From assembly GCA_005954745.1 (NCBI GenBank), contig CP040678.1, forward strand, positions 434,001 to 498,000: a DNA stretch of 64,000 bases, given 5' to 3'. Origin of the DNA: Halostella pelagica (lineage in GTDB: Archaea; Halobacteriota; Halobacteria; Halobacteriales; Natronoarchaeaceae). A program made the translations under genes and the position numbers. Of the stretch, positions 16,863 through 24,878 are shown piece after piece (within the stretch, counting starts at the first letter, position 1; each line of letters opens with the position of its first letter). The notes under the pieces were generated by a model. It did not search any database and had not been told where the DNA came from. It saw only the letters and a program-made list of their open reading frames with translations.

Positions 16863-18410
16863 ATGGATTCACGCACGCCCTCCCTCCCCGCGAACGACCT
16901 TGACCGTATTTCACACGCCCTCGCCCGGCGGTTCGAGGTCGACCTCCGGGCGCTCGCCGCGTTCCGAGTCGCGGTCGGAACGCTGGTTATCGTCGATCTA
17001 GTGCTCCGGTCTCGCGACCTCGTCGCCTTCTACACTGACGCCGGCGTCCTTCCGCGAAGCGCTCTGTTCGCTGACTACGGAACCCTCTACTCGCTTCACG
17101 CCCTCTCCGGAGCGGCGTGGGCGCAGGTCCTCCTGTTCGTCCTCGCGGGCACGGTCGCCCTCGCGATGGTCGTCGGATACCGGACCCGGGTTGCGACCGC
17201 CGTCTCCTGGGTGCTGCTCGTCTCGCTGCACCTTCGCAATCCGCTGGTTCTCAACGCCGGCGATACCCTGTTGCGAATGCTTCTCTTCTGGGGAACATTT
17301 CTGCCCCTGGGCGAGCGGTGGGCGGTCGACGCGGACCGAAACGACCGAGAACGGTCAGTGGTGGCTTCTATCGCGACAGTCGCGCTGTTGCTTCAGGTCG
17401 TTCTCATGTACGCGACGAACGCTGTCCACAAGACCCGGAGCGACGCGTGGACGAGCGGGAAAGCGGTCGCCTACATCTTCCAGGCCGACCACTTCACCAT
17501 CCTGCTTGGCGACGTTATCGCGGAGCATCACGCGCTGCTGGAACTGTTCACATACCTCTGGATGGCGATGATCGTCGCCTCGCCGTTGCTCCTCTTGTGT
17601 ACCGGTATTCCGCGGGCGGTGCTTGCAGCCGCGTTCGCCGGCATGCATCTCGGGATGCTCGTCACGCTCCGTATCGACCTATTCCCGCTGATCGCCGTCG
17701 CTGGGCTCGTCCCGTTCTATCCGCCTGTCGTCTGGAACGCGGTGGAGTCTCTGGCGGTCCGGACGGGAGCGGTTTCCTGGTTCCGCCGCCGGTCGGCGTC
17801 AGTCGAGTTGTCCACCGCAGTGTCTACCCCCGTCGAGTTCGTACGGGACTGCTCCGCTGTTTCGGTCCTCTCGGACGGGGTCACTCGGGCGTACGGAGCG
17901 TGTTTGACGGTCGTCCCGTTCGTCTTTCTCGTCCTCGTCGTCACGTCGAACGCCGCGGCGGTCGGCTACGCGACGATGCCGGACCACGGCGACCGGGCGT
18001 TAGACGCCATCCAGGGCGACCAGAACTGGCGCATGTTCGCGCCGAACCCGACGCGGACGACGAAGTGGTTTGCGGCCCCCGGAACGCTGGAGAACGGGAC
18101 GGAGGTCGACGTTCTCCACCGGTCGAGAGTGGACCTCGACCGGCCGGCGAGAGCGCAGGACGCGTATCCCACCTCGCGGTGGCGAAAGTACCTCTCTACC
18201 GTCCAGTCGGCCGACAACGAACGCCACCGTTCGTATCTCAGTAACTACCTCTGTAACCGCTGGAACGGGCATCACGACACCGAAGTCCGCGACGTTTCCC
18301 TCTACTTTCTGTACGAACAGTCCGACCCGTACGACGGGTCCACGTCTGGCGGGAACGTCTCCATACAGGAGTACGACTGTTCGGGCGAGTTCGTTCAGAG
18401 CGACGGCTAG
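16863..18410 (+). CDS. HTTM-domain membrane protein (vitamin-K-carboxylase-like)
   Basis: 515 aa. Several membrane helices in the N-terminal half, with the HTTM hallmarks LRALAAFRVAVGTLVIVDLV, YSLHALSG and HLRNPLVLNAGDTLLR. A periplasm-like soluble C-terminal part (about 380-515) contains the DQNWRMFAPNP motif common to these proteins. Homology is to the membrane part of gamma-glutamyl carboxylase; activity is unproven. Start chosen at the ATG 16863; upstream aaaacttattta (16811-16822) is the probable TATA region. Pairs with the divergent DCC gene. Confidence 0.82.
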   Translation: MDSRTPSLPANDLDRISHALARRFEVDLRALAAFRVAVGTLVIVDLVLRSRDLVAFYTDAGVLPRSALFADYGTLYSLHALSGAAWAQVLLFVLAGTVALAMVVGYRTRVATAVSWVLLVSLHLRNPLVLNAGDTLLRMLLFWGTFLPLGERWAVDADRNDRERSVVASIATVALLLQVVLMYATNAVHKTRSDAWTSGKAVAYIFQADHFTILLGDVIAEHHALLELFTYLWMAMIVASPLLLLCTGIPRAVLAAAFAGMHLGMLVTLRIDLFPLIAVAGLVPFYPPVVWNAVESLAVRTGAVSWFRRRSASVELSTAVSTPVEFVRDCSAVSVLSDGVTRAYGACLTVVPFVFLVLVVTSNAAAVGYATMPDHGDRALDAIQGDQNWRMFAPNPTRTTKWFAAPGTLENGTEVDVLHRSRVDLDRPARAQDAYPTSRWRKYLSTVQSADNERHRSYLSNYLCNRWNGHHDTEVRDVSLYFLYEQSDPYDGSTSGGNVSIQEYDCSGEFVQSDG

Positions 18411-18449
18411 TCTCTCCGTTCGCAGTTCACTCTCACTGGCACTCCATCA

Positions 18450-18487
18450 AAACAGAGTTGCGCTAAAACAAGCAAAATTGTTTTATG
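18450..18487 (+). promoter_or_regulatory. Putative cobalamin-regulon operator/promoter of the cbiH1 operon (site 2)
   Basis: Contains gttgcgctaaaacaagcaaa followed by attgtttta. The inverted repeat AACAA-N6-TTGTT is 18467-18482. TTG lies 29 bp before an ATG at 18510, the same spacing as at cbiT. The similarity to the cbiT site extends about 40 bp including the upstream actc...caaa stretch. Regulator unknown. Confidence 0.6.
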
Positions 18488-18509
18488 CGAAACTAGCGTT
18501 GCACTTGAT

Positions 18510-18569
18510 ATGCGACACAGCAACGGTACGCTCGCGCAAGCGGCGGTCGGGAGGTCTCCACGGGCATGA
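18510..18569 (+). CDS. Possible 19-aa leader peptide upstream of cbiH1
   Basis: An ATG at 18510 opens a 19-codon frame (MRHSNGTLAQAAVGRSPRA) whose TGA overlaps the cbiH1 ATG (ATGA at 18566-18569). The ATG sits exactly where the leaderless cbiT start sits relative to the shared promoter element. The frame contains the cbiH1 Shine-Dalgarno GGAGGT (18550-18555), so ribosomes reading it would reach the cbiH1 start. No homology is recognised. It may be a translated leader for coupling or attenuation, or simply a 5' leader. Confidence 0.4.
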   Translation: MRHSNGTLAQAAVGRSPRA

Positions 18570-19429
18570 CCGAGGAGTCGACTGCGGCCGCTTCCGACGA
18601 CCTCGGCAAGGTCTACGTCGTCGGTATCGGCCCCGGCCTGCCGGGCGACATGACCCAGCGGGCGAAAGACGTCATCCAGAGCGCCGACTGCGTCATCGCC
18701 TCCAATCTCTATCAGGAGTTCCTCCGCAAGGACGGGACGCTCCCGCCGGAGACGGCGACCGACGGCGGGACGGCGAGCGCCTCCGCCGGCGCGCGCTCGG
18801 ACCAGGAGGTGATCCGCTCCACGATGGGCCGCCAGATCGAACTCGCCCGGGAGGCGTTCGACCGCGTCCGCGACGGCGAGACGGTCGCGCACGTCTCCGG
18901 CGGGGACCCAAACGTGTACGGAAAGTCCGACCTCCTGTTCCTGATGGCTCAGGAAGACGAGGTCGAGGACGTTCCTATCGAAATCGTCCCCGGCGTCACC
19001 GCGGCACTCGGGGGCGCGGCCAACCTCGGCGCGCCGCTGTCGAACGACTTCTGTACCATCTCGCTGTCGGACAAGTGGCGCGGCTGGGACGAGATAGAGG
19101 AGAAGCTACGGGCTGCCGCCATCTCCGGGTTCGTCATCGTCCTGTACAACTGCTGGCGCAACTACGAGCGGGCGGTCGACATCGTCCGCGAGGAGCGCGC
19201 CGACGACGCCGCGGTCGCCATCGTCAACGACGCCGGCCGCGGCGACGCCGGCCGCAACGGCGAGAGCCAGACGATCACGACGCTCGGCGAGGCCACGGAC
19301 CACGACGACAAGGTCGCCGGGATGGGCACCTCGCTCGTCATCGGCAACCACGAGACGGAGGTCTGGAGCAACGACTACGAGCAGTTCCTCGTCACCCCGC
19401 GCGGCGGGCGTGACGTCGACGACTTCTGA
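18566..19429 (+). CDS. cbiH: Cobalt-factor-III / precorrin-3B C17-methyltransferase, copy 1
   Basis: 287 aa SUMT-like methylase. VYVVGIGPGLPGDMTQRAKDV at the N-terminus, HVSGGDPNVYGKSDLL, IVPGVTAALGGAANLGAPL, SDKWRGWDEIEE and FVIVLYNCW match CbiH/CobJ. It methylates C17 with ring contraction. A variable insert near 60-80 is Ala/Ser-rich. Shine-Dalgarno GGAGGT at 18550-18555. It is followed after 3 bp by a second, divergent CbiH paralogue; haloarchaea commonly carry two. Confidence 0.92.
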   Translation: MTEESTAAASDDLGKVYVVGIGPGLPGDMTQRAKDVIQSADCVIASNLYQEFLRKDGTLPPETATDGGTASASAGARSDQEVIRSTMGRQIELAREAFDRVRDGETVAHVSGGDPNVYGKSDLLFLMAQEDEVEDVPIEIVPGVTAALGGAANLGAPLSNDFCTISLSDKWRGWDEIEEKLRAAAISGFVIVLYNCWRNYERAVDIVREERADDAAVAIVNDAGRGDAGRNGESQTITTLGEATDHDDKVAGMGTSLVIGNHETEVWSNDYEQFLVTPRGGRDVDDF

Positions 19430-19432
19430 ACC

Positions 19433-20392
19433 ATGAGCACTGACGACACCACGACCGAATCGGAATCGAAGTGCGGGGCATCGAAAAACGACACGAGTAC
19501 TGAAAGCGAGTCGAAATGCGGGGCGAGCGGGAGCGATTCCGTCTCGTCGTCTTCCTGCGGCGCTTCCGGCAGTGACGAGGAGGAGGAGGTCGGCTCCACC
19601 GTCGACGACTTCGACGCGGATCCCGGCCGCCTCGTCGCGGTCGGCCTCGGCCCGGGCCAGCCCGAGGGGATGACCTCCCGCGCGAAGGCCGCGCTCGGGG
19701 ACGCCGAGCACATCGTCGGCTACACGACCTACGTCGACCTGGTGCCCGACGAGATCACCGACGACGCGGAGGAGATCTACTCGACGCCGATGTGCGGTGA
19801 AGTGTCGAGAACCGAGGAAGCCATCGACCGCGCGCTGGCGGGCAACGACGTGGCGATCATCGGCAGCGGCGACCCGAACGTCTACGCGCTCGCCGGCCTC
19901 GCGCTGGAGATAGTCGAGTCGAAGGGGGCAACGGCGTCGATGCTCGACTTCGAGGTGGTGCCCGGCGTCCCCGCCGCGCAGTCCTGCGCGGCCCGCGTCG
20001 GCGCGCCGCTGGTCAACGACACCGTCTCCATCTCGCTGTCGGACCACCTGACGGACATGCCGACCATCGAGTCGCGCCTGCACGCCGTGGCGAAGGAGGG
20101 GTTCACCATCGCCATCTACAACCCGTGGAGCCGCAAGCGCCGGGAGAACTTCGAGAAGTGCTGTGAGATCCTCACCGAGCACCGCGACGCGGACACGCCG
20201 GTCGGCATCGTCCACGCCGCGGGCCGCGACGACGAGGAAGTCGAAGTCACCACGCTCGGTGAACTCGAAGACCTCGGCGAGACGGACCTGATCGACATGA
20301 CGACCACCATCCTCGTCGGCAACGAGGACACCTACGAGTGGGACGGGCGGATGGTCACCCCGCGCGGCTACGAGACCAAATACGAGTACTGA
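19433..20392 (+). CDS. cbiH: Cobalt-factor-III / precorrin-3B C17-methyltransferase, copy 2, with Cys-Gly-Ala-Ser N-terminal repeats
   Basis: 319 aa. The N-terminal 50 residues hold three CGAS units (SKCGASKND, SKCGASGSD, SSCGASGSD) on a Ser/Thr/Glu-rich tail, then a methylase domain with AVGLGPGQPEGMTSRAKAAL, GSGDPNVYALAG, VVPGVPAAQSCAARVGAPL and FTIAIYNPWSRKRRENF. The catalytic domain is closer to classic CobJ/CbiH than copy 1. The three regularly spaced cysteines suggest a metal-binding or Fe-S-linked tail; this is inference. The stop codon TGA shares its final base with the ATG of the ferredoxin gene. Confidence 0.92.
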   Translation: MSTDDTTTESESKCGASKNDTSTESESKCGASGSDSVSSSSCGASGSDEEEEVGSTVDDFDADPGRLVAVGLGPGQPEGMTSRAKAALGDAEHIVGYTTYVDLVPDEITDDAEEIYSTPMCGEVSRTEEAIDRALAGNDVAIIGSGDPNVYALAGLALEIVESKGATASMLDFEVVPGVPAAQSCAARVGAPLVNDTVSISLSDHLTDMPTIESRLHAVAKEGFTIAIYNPWSRKRRENFEKCCEILTEHRDADTPVGIVHAAGRDDEEVEVTTLGELEDLGETDLIDMTTTILVGNEDTYEWDGRMVTPRGYETKYEY

Positions 20393-20655
20393 TGTACCGA
20401 ATCACGATCGACAAGGACGCCTGCGACGGCATCTTCGCCTGCCTGACGAGGGACCCGCGGTTCGTCGAGGACGACGACGGCCTCGCGACCGTGGACCCCG
20501 CGGCCGACCCAGTTCCCCCTGAAGGGTCCGACGACGGCACGATCCGCGAGGAGGACGGCAAGATAGTCGCGGAGTTCGACGACGACCGCGCCGACGAGGC
20601 CCGCGAGGCCGCCGCGGCGTGTCCCCCGAACGCGATCACGGTGGAAGATATCTAA
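20392..20655 (+). CDS. Single-cluster [3Fe-4S]-type ferredoxin
   Basis: 87 aa, MYRITIDKDACDGIFACLTR. Cysteines C11, C17 and C77 (C-x5-C ... CP) match the [3Fe-4S] ferredoxins of the actinobacterial P450-partner type rather than the 4Fe-4S CxxCxxC pattern. The start overlaps the cbiH stop by one base (TGATG) and the stop overlaps the next ATG (TAATG), so it is translated within the cobalamin operon. It probably feeds electrons to a corrin-ring step or to cobalt reduction; the acceptor is not shown by the sequence. Confidence 0.85.
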   Translation: MYRITIDKDACDGIFACLTRDPRFVEDDDGLATVDPAADPVPPEGSDDGTIREEDGKIVAEFDDDRADEAREAAAACPPNAITVEDI

Positions 20656-21311
20656 TGTCACTGAGCATCGGCAAGCCAGACGACATGCTCGCGGCCCACC
20701 CCGAGACGGCGTACTTCTGGGGGCGGGTCGCGGGCGACGGCGACCTCGAATCGGACTGCGTGACCGTGCGGACCAACGACGAGACGGCGGCCCGACGCCT
20801 CGCCGCCGTCGCCGGCGCGGAGCAGGTCGACCGCCGCATCCTCGAGCGCGAGTACGCCCACGACACGTCGATCACCCGCACCGAGGACGAGTACGCGGTG
20901 CAGGTGTTCGGCGACCTGGCGGACCGCGCCGGCGCGGCGTTGGGCCTGCCGGTCGACGGCGAGCCCGGCGGTTACCGCTTCGGCGCGTTCGCGGACCACG
21001 ACCGACAGCTCCTGCGCGGCCTGCTCGAAGGCTGCGGGACGGTGTGTTTCAAGTCCGACGACGGGGCGGTAGGAGTGTCGTTCGTCCATGAGGACCGCCG
21101 CCTGCTGGAGACGGTCCAGTCGCTGCTCGACGACGCGCCGGTGGACGCGCCGTACGGCGACCCGGCGGAGACGTCGTCTGGCCACTGGTTCGGCGTGGAC
21201 GACGACGCCGTTCCCGATCTCGGCCCGTGGCTGTACGACGGGAGCGAGGACACCGGCCTGTTCGCGCCGAGCCGGCGGCGGAAACTGCGGCGGAGCCTCG
21301 ACCGGATATGA
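20655..21311 (+). CDS. LAGLIDADG-fold protein embedded in the cobalamin operon, probably catalytically inactive
   Basis: 218 aa. Two LAGLIDADG-like helices: residues 21-29 (FWGRVAGDG in AYFWGRVAGDGDL) and 120-128 (LRGLLEGCG), each followed by the expected beta/alpha pattern (VTVRTNDETAARRLAAV; VSFVHEDRRLLETVQSLL). The C-terminal end WLYDGSEDTGLF...RRRKLRRSL matches the usual LYxxAxxYLxRKxxKF tail. The first catalytic Asp is kept (D28) and the second is Cys (C127), so DNA cleavage is unlikely. Start and stop overlap both neighbours (TAATG, ATGA), so it is an integral operon member. Such proteins are sometimes just annotated 'cobalamin biosynthesis protein'. Fold assignment is from motif reading. 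Confidence 0.7.
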   Translation: MSLSIGKPDDMLAAHPETAYFWGRVAGDGDLESDCVTVRTNDETAARRLAAVAGAEQVDRRILEREYAHDTSITRTEDEYAVQVFGDLADRAGAALGLPVDGEPGGYRFGAFADHDRQLLRGLLEGCGTVCFKSDDGAVGVSFVHEDRRLLETVQSLLDDAPVDAPYGDPAETSSGHWFGVDDDAVPDLGPWLYDGSEDTGLFAPSRRRKLRRSLDRI

Positions 21312-22531
21312 GCCGGACGACCGACGCGGCGGGCGGGTTCGACGACGAGGCGGTCCTGCTCGTCGGGCACGGCTCCCGCCGCGAGAAGTCGAACGAGCAG
21401 GTACGGGAACTCGCGGCCGACCTGGAGGGGCGACTCGGCATCCCGGTCGACGCCGGCTTCCTCGAACTCGCGGAGCCGGCGATCCCGGACGCTATCGGCG
21501 GGCTTGCACCGGCGGTCTCGGAGATAACGGTCGTCCAGCTATCGCTGTTCGCCGCCAGCCACGTCAAAAACGACGTGCCGCTAGCGGTCCAGGGAGCGCG
21601 CTCGGACCATCCGGGGCTGACGCTCAACAACGGCGCGCACCTCGGCATCCACCCCGCCATCGTCGACCTGCTCGACGACCGCGTGGCCGCCGTCGAGCGC
21701 GATCTGGGCGTCGACCGCGAGGCGGACGACGTGGCAGTCGTGCTGTGTGCCCGGGGGTCCTCGGACCCGGACGCCAACGCCGATGTTCACAAACTCGCCC
21801 GCCTGCTGTACGAGGGCCGCGATTTCTCTCGCGTGGAGGCCTCGTTCATCGGCGTCACGGAGCCGCTGCTCGACGACACGCTTCACTCCGTCGCCAAGCA
21901 CCGCCCCGACGCGGTCGTCGTCGTGCCGTACATGCTCGGCGACGGCGTGCTGACGGGGCGCATCCGCGACGGCGCGGGCGAGTTCGACGCGGAGTACCCC
22001 TACGTCGACGCGGCCTGTGGCGACCCGCTCGGCACCGACTCCCGACTGCTCGACGTGCTCGGCGACCGCTGGCAGGAGGCCAGGACGGGCAGCGTCGAGA
22101 TGTCCTGTGACACCTGCAAGTACAAGGTCGAACTCGACGGCTACGAGGAGGACCAGGGCGGCGCACGGGCGATGCTCCGCGCGCTGACCCACCAGGAGAC
22201 CCACGCCGACCGGGAGAACGTCGACGACGACCCGCACGTCCACGACGCGCCGGAGAAACACGTCGCCGTCTGTACGAATCAGACCTGCGCCGCCGAGGGG
22301 TCCCCGGCCGTCCTCGAACGCCTGCGCCAGGCCGCCCGCGACTCCGACGAGTGCGACGCCCGCATCACGCGGACGTCCTGCCTCGACCGCTGCGGCGACG
22401 GTCCGATGGTCGCCGTCTACCCCGACGGCGTCTGGTACGGCGGCGTCGAAGCGGACGACGCCGATCGCATCGTCTCGTCGCATCTCGACCGCGACCGGAT
22501 CGTCAGCGACATCGTGGACCAGACGCTATGA
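21308..22531 (+). CDS. cbiX: Long CbiX: sirohydrochlorin cobaltochelatase with C-terminal thioredoxin-like 2Fe-2S domain
   Basis: 407 aa. Two CbiX domains: the first with LLVGHGSRREKSNEQ (catalytic His21) and LSLFAASHVKNDVPLA (second His), and the second with VVLCARGSSDPDANADVHKL. Then comes a Cys/His segment (MSCDTCKYK ... HVHDAPEKH) and a 2Fe-2S domain with CTNQTC and SCLDRCGDGP ligands. CbiX inserts Co2+ into sirohydrochlorin or precorrin-2. The ferredoxin domain implies redox tuning or cluster-linked control. The ATG overlaps the LAGLIDADG-like gene stop (ATGA). Last gene of this operon. Confidence 0.93.
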   Translation: MSRTTDAAGGFDDEAVLLVGHGSRREKSNEQVRELAADLEGRLGIPVDAGFLELAEPAIPDAIGGLAPAVSEITVVQLSLFAASHVKNDVPLAVQGARSDHPGLTLNNGAHLGIHPAIVDLLDDRVAAVERDLGVDREADDVAVVLCARGSSDPDANADVHKLARLLYEGRDFSRVEASFIGVTEPLLDDTLHSVAKHRPDAVVVVPYMLGDGVLTGRIRDGAGEFDAEYPYVDAACGDPLGTDSRLLDVLGDRWQEARTGSVEMSCDTCKYKVELDGYEEDQGGARAMLRALTHQETHADRENVDDDPHVHDAPEKHVAVCTNQTCAAEGSPAVLERLRQAARDSDECDARITRTSCLDRCGDGPMVAVYPDGVWYGGVEADDADRIVSSHLDRDRIVSDIVDQTL

Positions 22532-22607
22532 CTGTGCGAGTCACCCGCACCGTCGGAAGCGGCCGCCCTCGCACGCGGAACGAACGGCCCGAACCGACCG
22601 ACAGACA

Positions 22608-22615
22608 CTTTATTT
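22608..22615 (+). promoter_or_regulatory. TATA box of the 125-aa membrane protein gene
   Basis: ctttattt in a GC-rich spacer, 22-29 bp upstream of the ATG at 22637. Suggests a new leaderless transcript starting after cbiX. Confidence 0.5.
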
Positions 22616-22636
22616 CACTCTCCGAAGCGTTCGGCT

Positions 22637-23014
22637 ATGCCCTCTTTCGACGAGCGATTGGACCGGATGGTCGAATTTCTCACCTACGGGGTCGGCGTGT
22701 TGGTCATCACCGGTCTCCTCGTGACCGACCCGACGAGTCTCCCGGGGTTGCTTCCGACGACTGTCGGCCTGGGGCTCGCCGTCCACGCCGCGTGGAGCGA
22801 CCGGTTAGACGAGTTCGGCTACGCGCTGATCGGATTCGTCGTGCTGGTCGCCCTGCTGGCCGTTGTCGCCGGTGCTATTTCGGCCGTCGGCGTCGACGCC
22901 TCGGGGGACGGCCGCTCCGACGCGCTGGTCCCGTTCGTCCTCACAGTCTCGCTTCTCGTCGCCTACGCGGTGGCTCTCCGCTGGCGACCGCGAGTGTCGC
23001 TCCCGACTCCGTAA
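22637..23014 (+). CDS. Four-helix membrane protein in the cobalamin region
   Basis: 125 aa. Four hydrophobic segments (about 14-30, 37-53, 60-85, 98-116) and a short acidic loop between helices 3 and 4. No family motif recognised. It has its own promoter-like TATA box 22 bp upstream and is followed after 61 bp by the DUF3209 gene. The position suggests co-expression with cobalamin genes but shows no function. Confidence 0.6.
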   Translation: MPSFDERLDRMVEFLTYGVGVLVITGLLVTDPTSLPGLLPTTVGLGLAVHAAWSDRLDEFGYALIGFVVLVALLAVVAGAISAVGVDASGDGRSDALVPFVLTVSLLVAYAVALRWRPRVSLPTP

Positions 23015-23075
23015 CGCAGTCGTCCGGTTTCGACGGACCGCATCGCCGAACGACCCGACCGACCGATACACATCC

Positions 23076-23447
23076 ATGACTTGTCACGAACTCGAAGCCC
23101 TACGACTCGGACTGATGAACGTCCTCGGCACCGAGGACCGAAGCACCCGCGAGCACGCGGAGAACGAACTCGACGGCGCACTCGACGGCCCCATCGAGGG
23201 CCTCGCGAACGCTGATTCGCTCTCCGAGATCGAGCGTCATCTCGACGCGGCGCTCGTGGATCTGGAGGAGGAAGTCGCCGAGGCCGACAGCGATTCGCAG
23301 GAGTACGACTACCTCCGCGGCCGCCTCGTCGCCGTTCGCGACGCGGAGCGTGCCGTGGGGCGACTCACCGCGCAGGGCGAGAGCGTCCTCGACGGCCTCG
23401 GGGACGCTCACCACGTCTTGCACGAGACGTTCCCGACCGATGAGTGA
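23076..23447 (+). CDS. DUF3209 family protein
   Basis: 123 aa, starting MTCHELEALRLGLMNVLG. The N-terminal Cys-His-Glu (C3, H4, E5) and the all-helical, acidic remainder fit the DUF3209 family, which is often found near cobalamin/CbiX genes. The CHE triad could bind a metal ion such as cobalt; this is inference. The stop overlaps the beta-propeller gene by 8 bp, so the two are translated together. Start taken at the ATG 23076, where the family begins. Confidence 0.75.
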   Translation: MTCHELEALRLGLMNVLGTEDRSTREHAENELDGALDGPIEGLANADSLSEIERHLDAALVDLEEEVAEADSDSQEYDYLRGRLVAVRDAERAVGRLTAQGESVLDGLGDAHHVLHETFPTDE

Positions 23448-24708
23448 CGCCGCCGACCCGACCGAGACGCCCGCCGCGCCCGACCACACGAGCGTCGACC
23501 TCGGCGACGTACCGGCGGCAGGGTCGCGCCACCGCGGTCGCCGGTCGAGCGTCCTGTTGACCGGCGACCTCGTCGTCGCTGGCACTGCAAACGGCGATAT
23601 CCGGGCGTTCGACCGCGAAAGCCTCGACCGGCGCTGGTCCGTCGATTGCGGCGGAAAACCGGTGTCTCTGGCGACGCTCGACGGGGGCGAGGGTTCCGGA
23701 ATCGTCGTCGGTGAGCGCGACCCGTCCGGCGCGGTCACCGCTCTCGACGCGACCGATGGGAACGCCCGCTGGCGCTACGAGACGGCCGCCGACGTGGGTG
23801 ACCCGCAGAAGGAAACGCGGTTTTTCTACCCGTTCGTCGCCGACATCGTCACCGACGGCGACCGGACGTACGTCGCAAGCCGGCGGTACGAGCGCGACGG
23901 GACTGAATCTGGCCCCGATCGCGTCTTCGAGAGCGTCGTCTACGCGTTCGAGGCCGACGGCTCGATCGAGTGGACGTTCGAGACGGACGCCTCCCCTATC
24001 GCGCTCGACCGCCGCGACGACCGTCTCGCAGTCGCGTTCAACCGCTGCCTCGACGACCACCAGCACGGGCTGGTCGTGCTGGACGCGGAGAGCGGCGACC
24101 CGCTGGTCGACTGGGACCCCGGCAACGAGGGGCAGCGGCGCTGCGGCGACGTGTCCCTCCTCGCGGACGGCGTCGCGGTCACCAGTCACGGCGACTACCG
24201 CGGCTACGTCCTCGACCGCGACGGGGCCGTCCGCTGGCGCGCCGACCTCGCGACGCCGGTCAAGCGCGACGGCGAGACGGTGTACGCCTACCCGAACCAC
24301 GTCCACGCGACGGACGCGGGGGTCGTCTTCGTCACGGGCAACACCTACCCGGAGGAGGGCCGCGAGACGGAGGCACGCCACCCCCGCGATCACACCGCCT
24401 TCGGCTACTCGCCCGACGGCGAGTGCCGGTGGACCGACGGGGTGGGCGGGTTCGTCACCGGCCTCGGCGCGGACGGCGACCTCGTCGCCGCGCCGGGTGC
24501 GCAGAACTTCCGGGAGCGCGACCCCGGCGACCACGCGCTCCGCGCGTTCGACGTGACGGAGGGCCGCCGCGAACTCCTCGACGCCGCGGGCGTCGTCACC
24601 GCGGCGTCGCTTTCAGGGGACACCGTCGCCGCCGTCGAGGAACCAGTCGAGTATCACGACGACGGCGAACGCCGCGGCGCGCACCGACTGCACGTTGGGC
24701 GCGTCTGA
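23440..24708 (+). CDS. PQQ-like beta-propeller repeat protein
   Basis: 422 aa, acidic, with repeated blades of the type DLVVAGTANGDIRAFDRESL / ALDATDGNARWRYET / VYAFEADGSIEWTFET / LVVLDAESGDPL, the tryptophan-docking pattern of PQQ/BamB-like propellers. No signal peptide or lipobox is seen, so it is probably cytoplasmic. Overlaps the DUF3209 gene by 8 bp, indicating a linked function in the cobalamin region. Possible scaffold or sensor; function unknown. Confidence 0.8.
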   Translation: MSDAADPTETPAAPDHTSVDLGDVPAAGSRHRGRRSSVLLTGDLVVAGTANGDIRAFDRESLDRRWSVDCGGKPVSLATLDGGEGSGIVVGERDPSGAVTALDATDGNARWRYETAADVGDPQKETRFFYPFVADIVTDGDRTYVASRRYERDGTESGPDRVFESVVYAFEADGSIEWTFETDASPIALDRRDDRLAVAFNRCLDDHQHGLVVLDAESGDPLVDWDPGNEGQRRCGDVSLLADGVAVTSHGDYRGYVLDRDGAVRWRADLATPVKRDGETVYAYPNHVHATDAGVVFVTGNTYPEEGRETEARHPRDHTAFGYSPDGECRWTDGVGGFVTGLGADGDLVAAPGAQNFRERDPGDHALRAFDVTEGRRELLDAAGVVTAASLSGDTVAAVEEPVEYHDDGERRGAHRLHVGRV

Positions 24709-24878
24709 TCCGGAGTCCTCCCGCGACACGCTCTCGACGCCGATCCTCCGGTAGTCGCCCAATTATTGTTGGAGTTTCAAAATAAAACCAGGTATTTCAC
24801 TTCCGATGATATCTCTGCATATCCGAAGTTAATTCAGCCCAGAGTACCGACGCGACGAGACGCTCCGTCCTGCGCGCT
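24709..24878. other. AT-richer spacer after the propeller gene
   Basis: Contains the AT-rich block 24760-24835 (for example caattattgttgg at 24760-24772 and aataaaacca at 24781). It reads as a promoter region for the degenerate gene that follows. No intact gene is seen. Confidence 0.4.

Noticed and set aside
22528-22636. An ATG overlapping the cbiX stop (ATGA) that opens a frame towards 23079
   Set aside because: After about 36 codons it is only the shadow of the real membrane protein gene at 22637; Arg/Pro-rich with no homology, and a TATA box for 22637 lies inside it.
24760-24771. A sixth CAA-N6-TTG (caattattgttg)
   Set aside because: Matches only the core, lacks the flanking gctaaa/tttta parts, and precedes a degenerate gene. 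The bare core is expected by chance several times in 64 kb.
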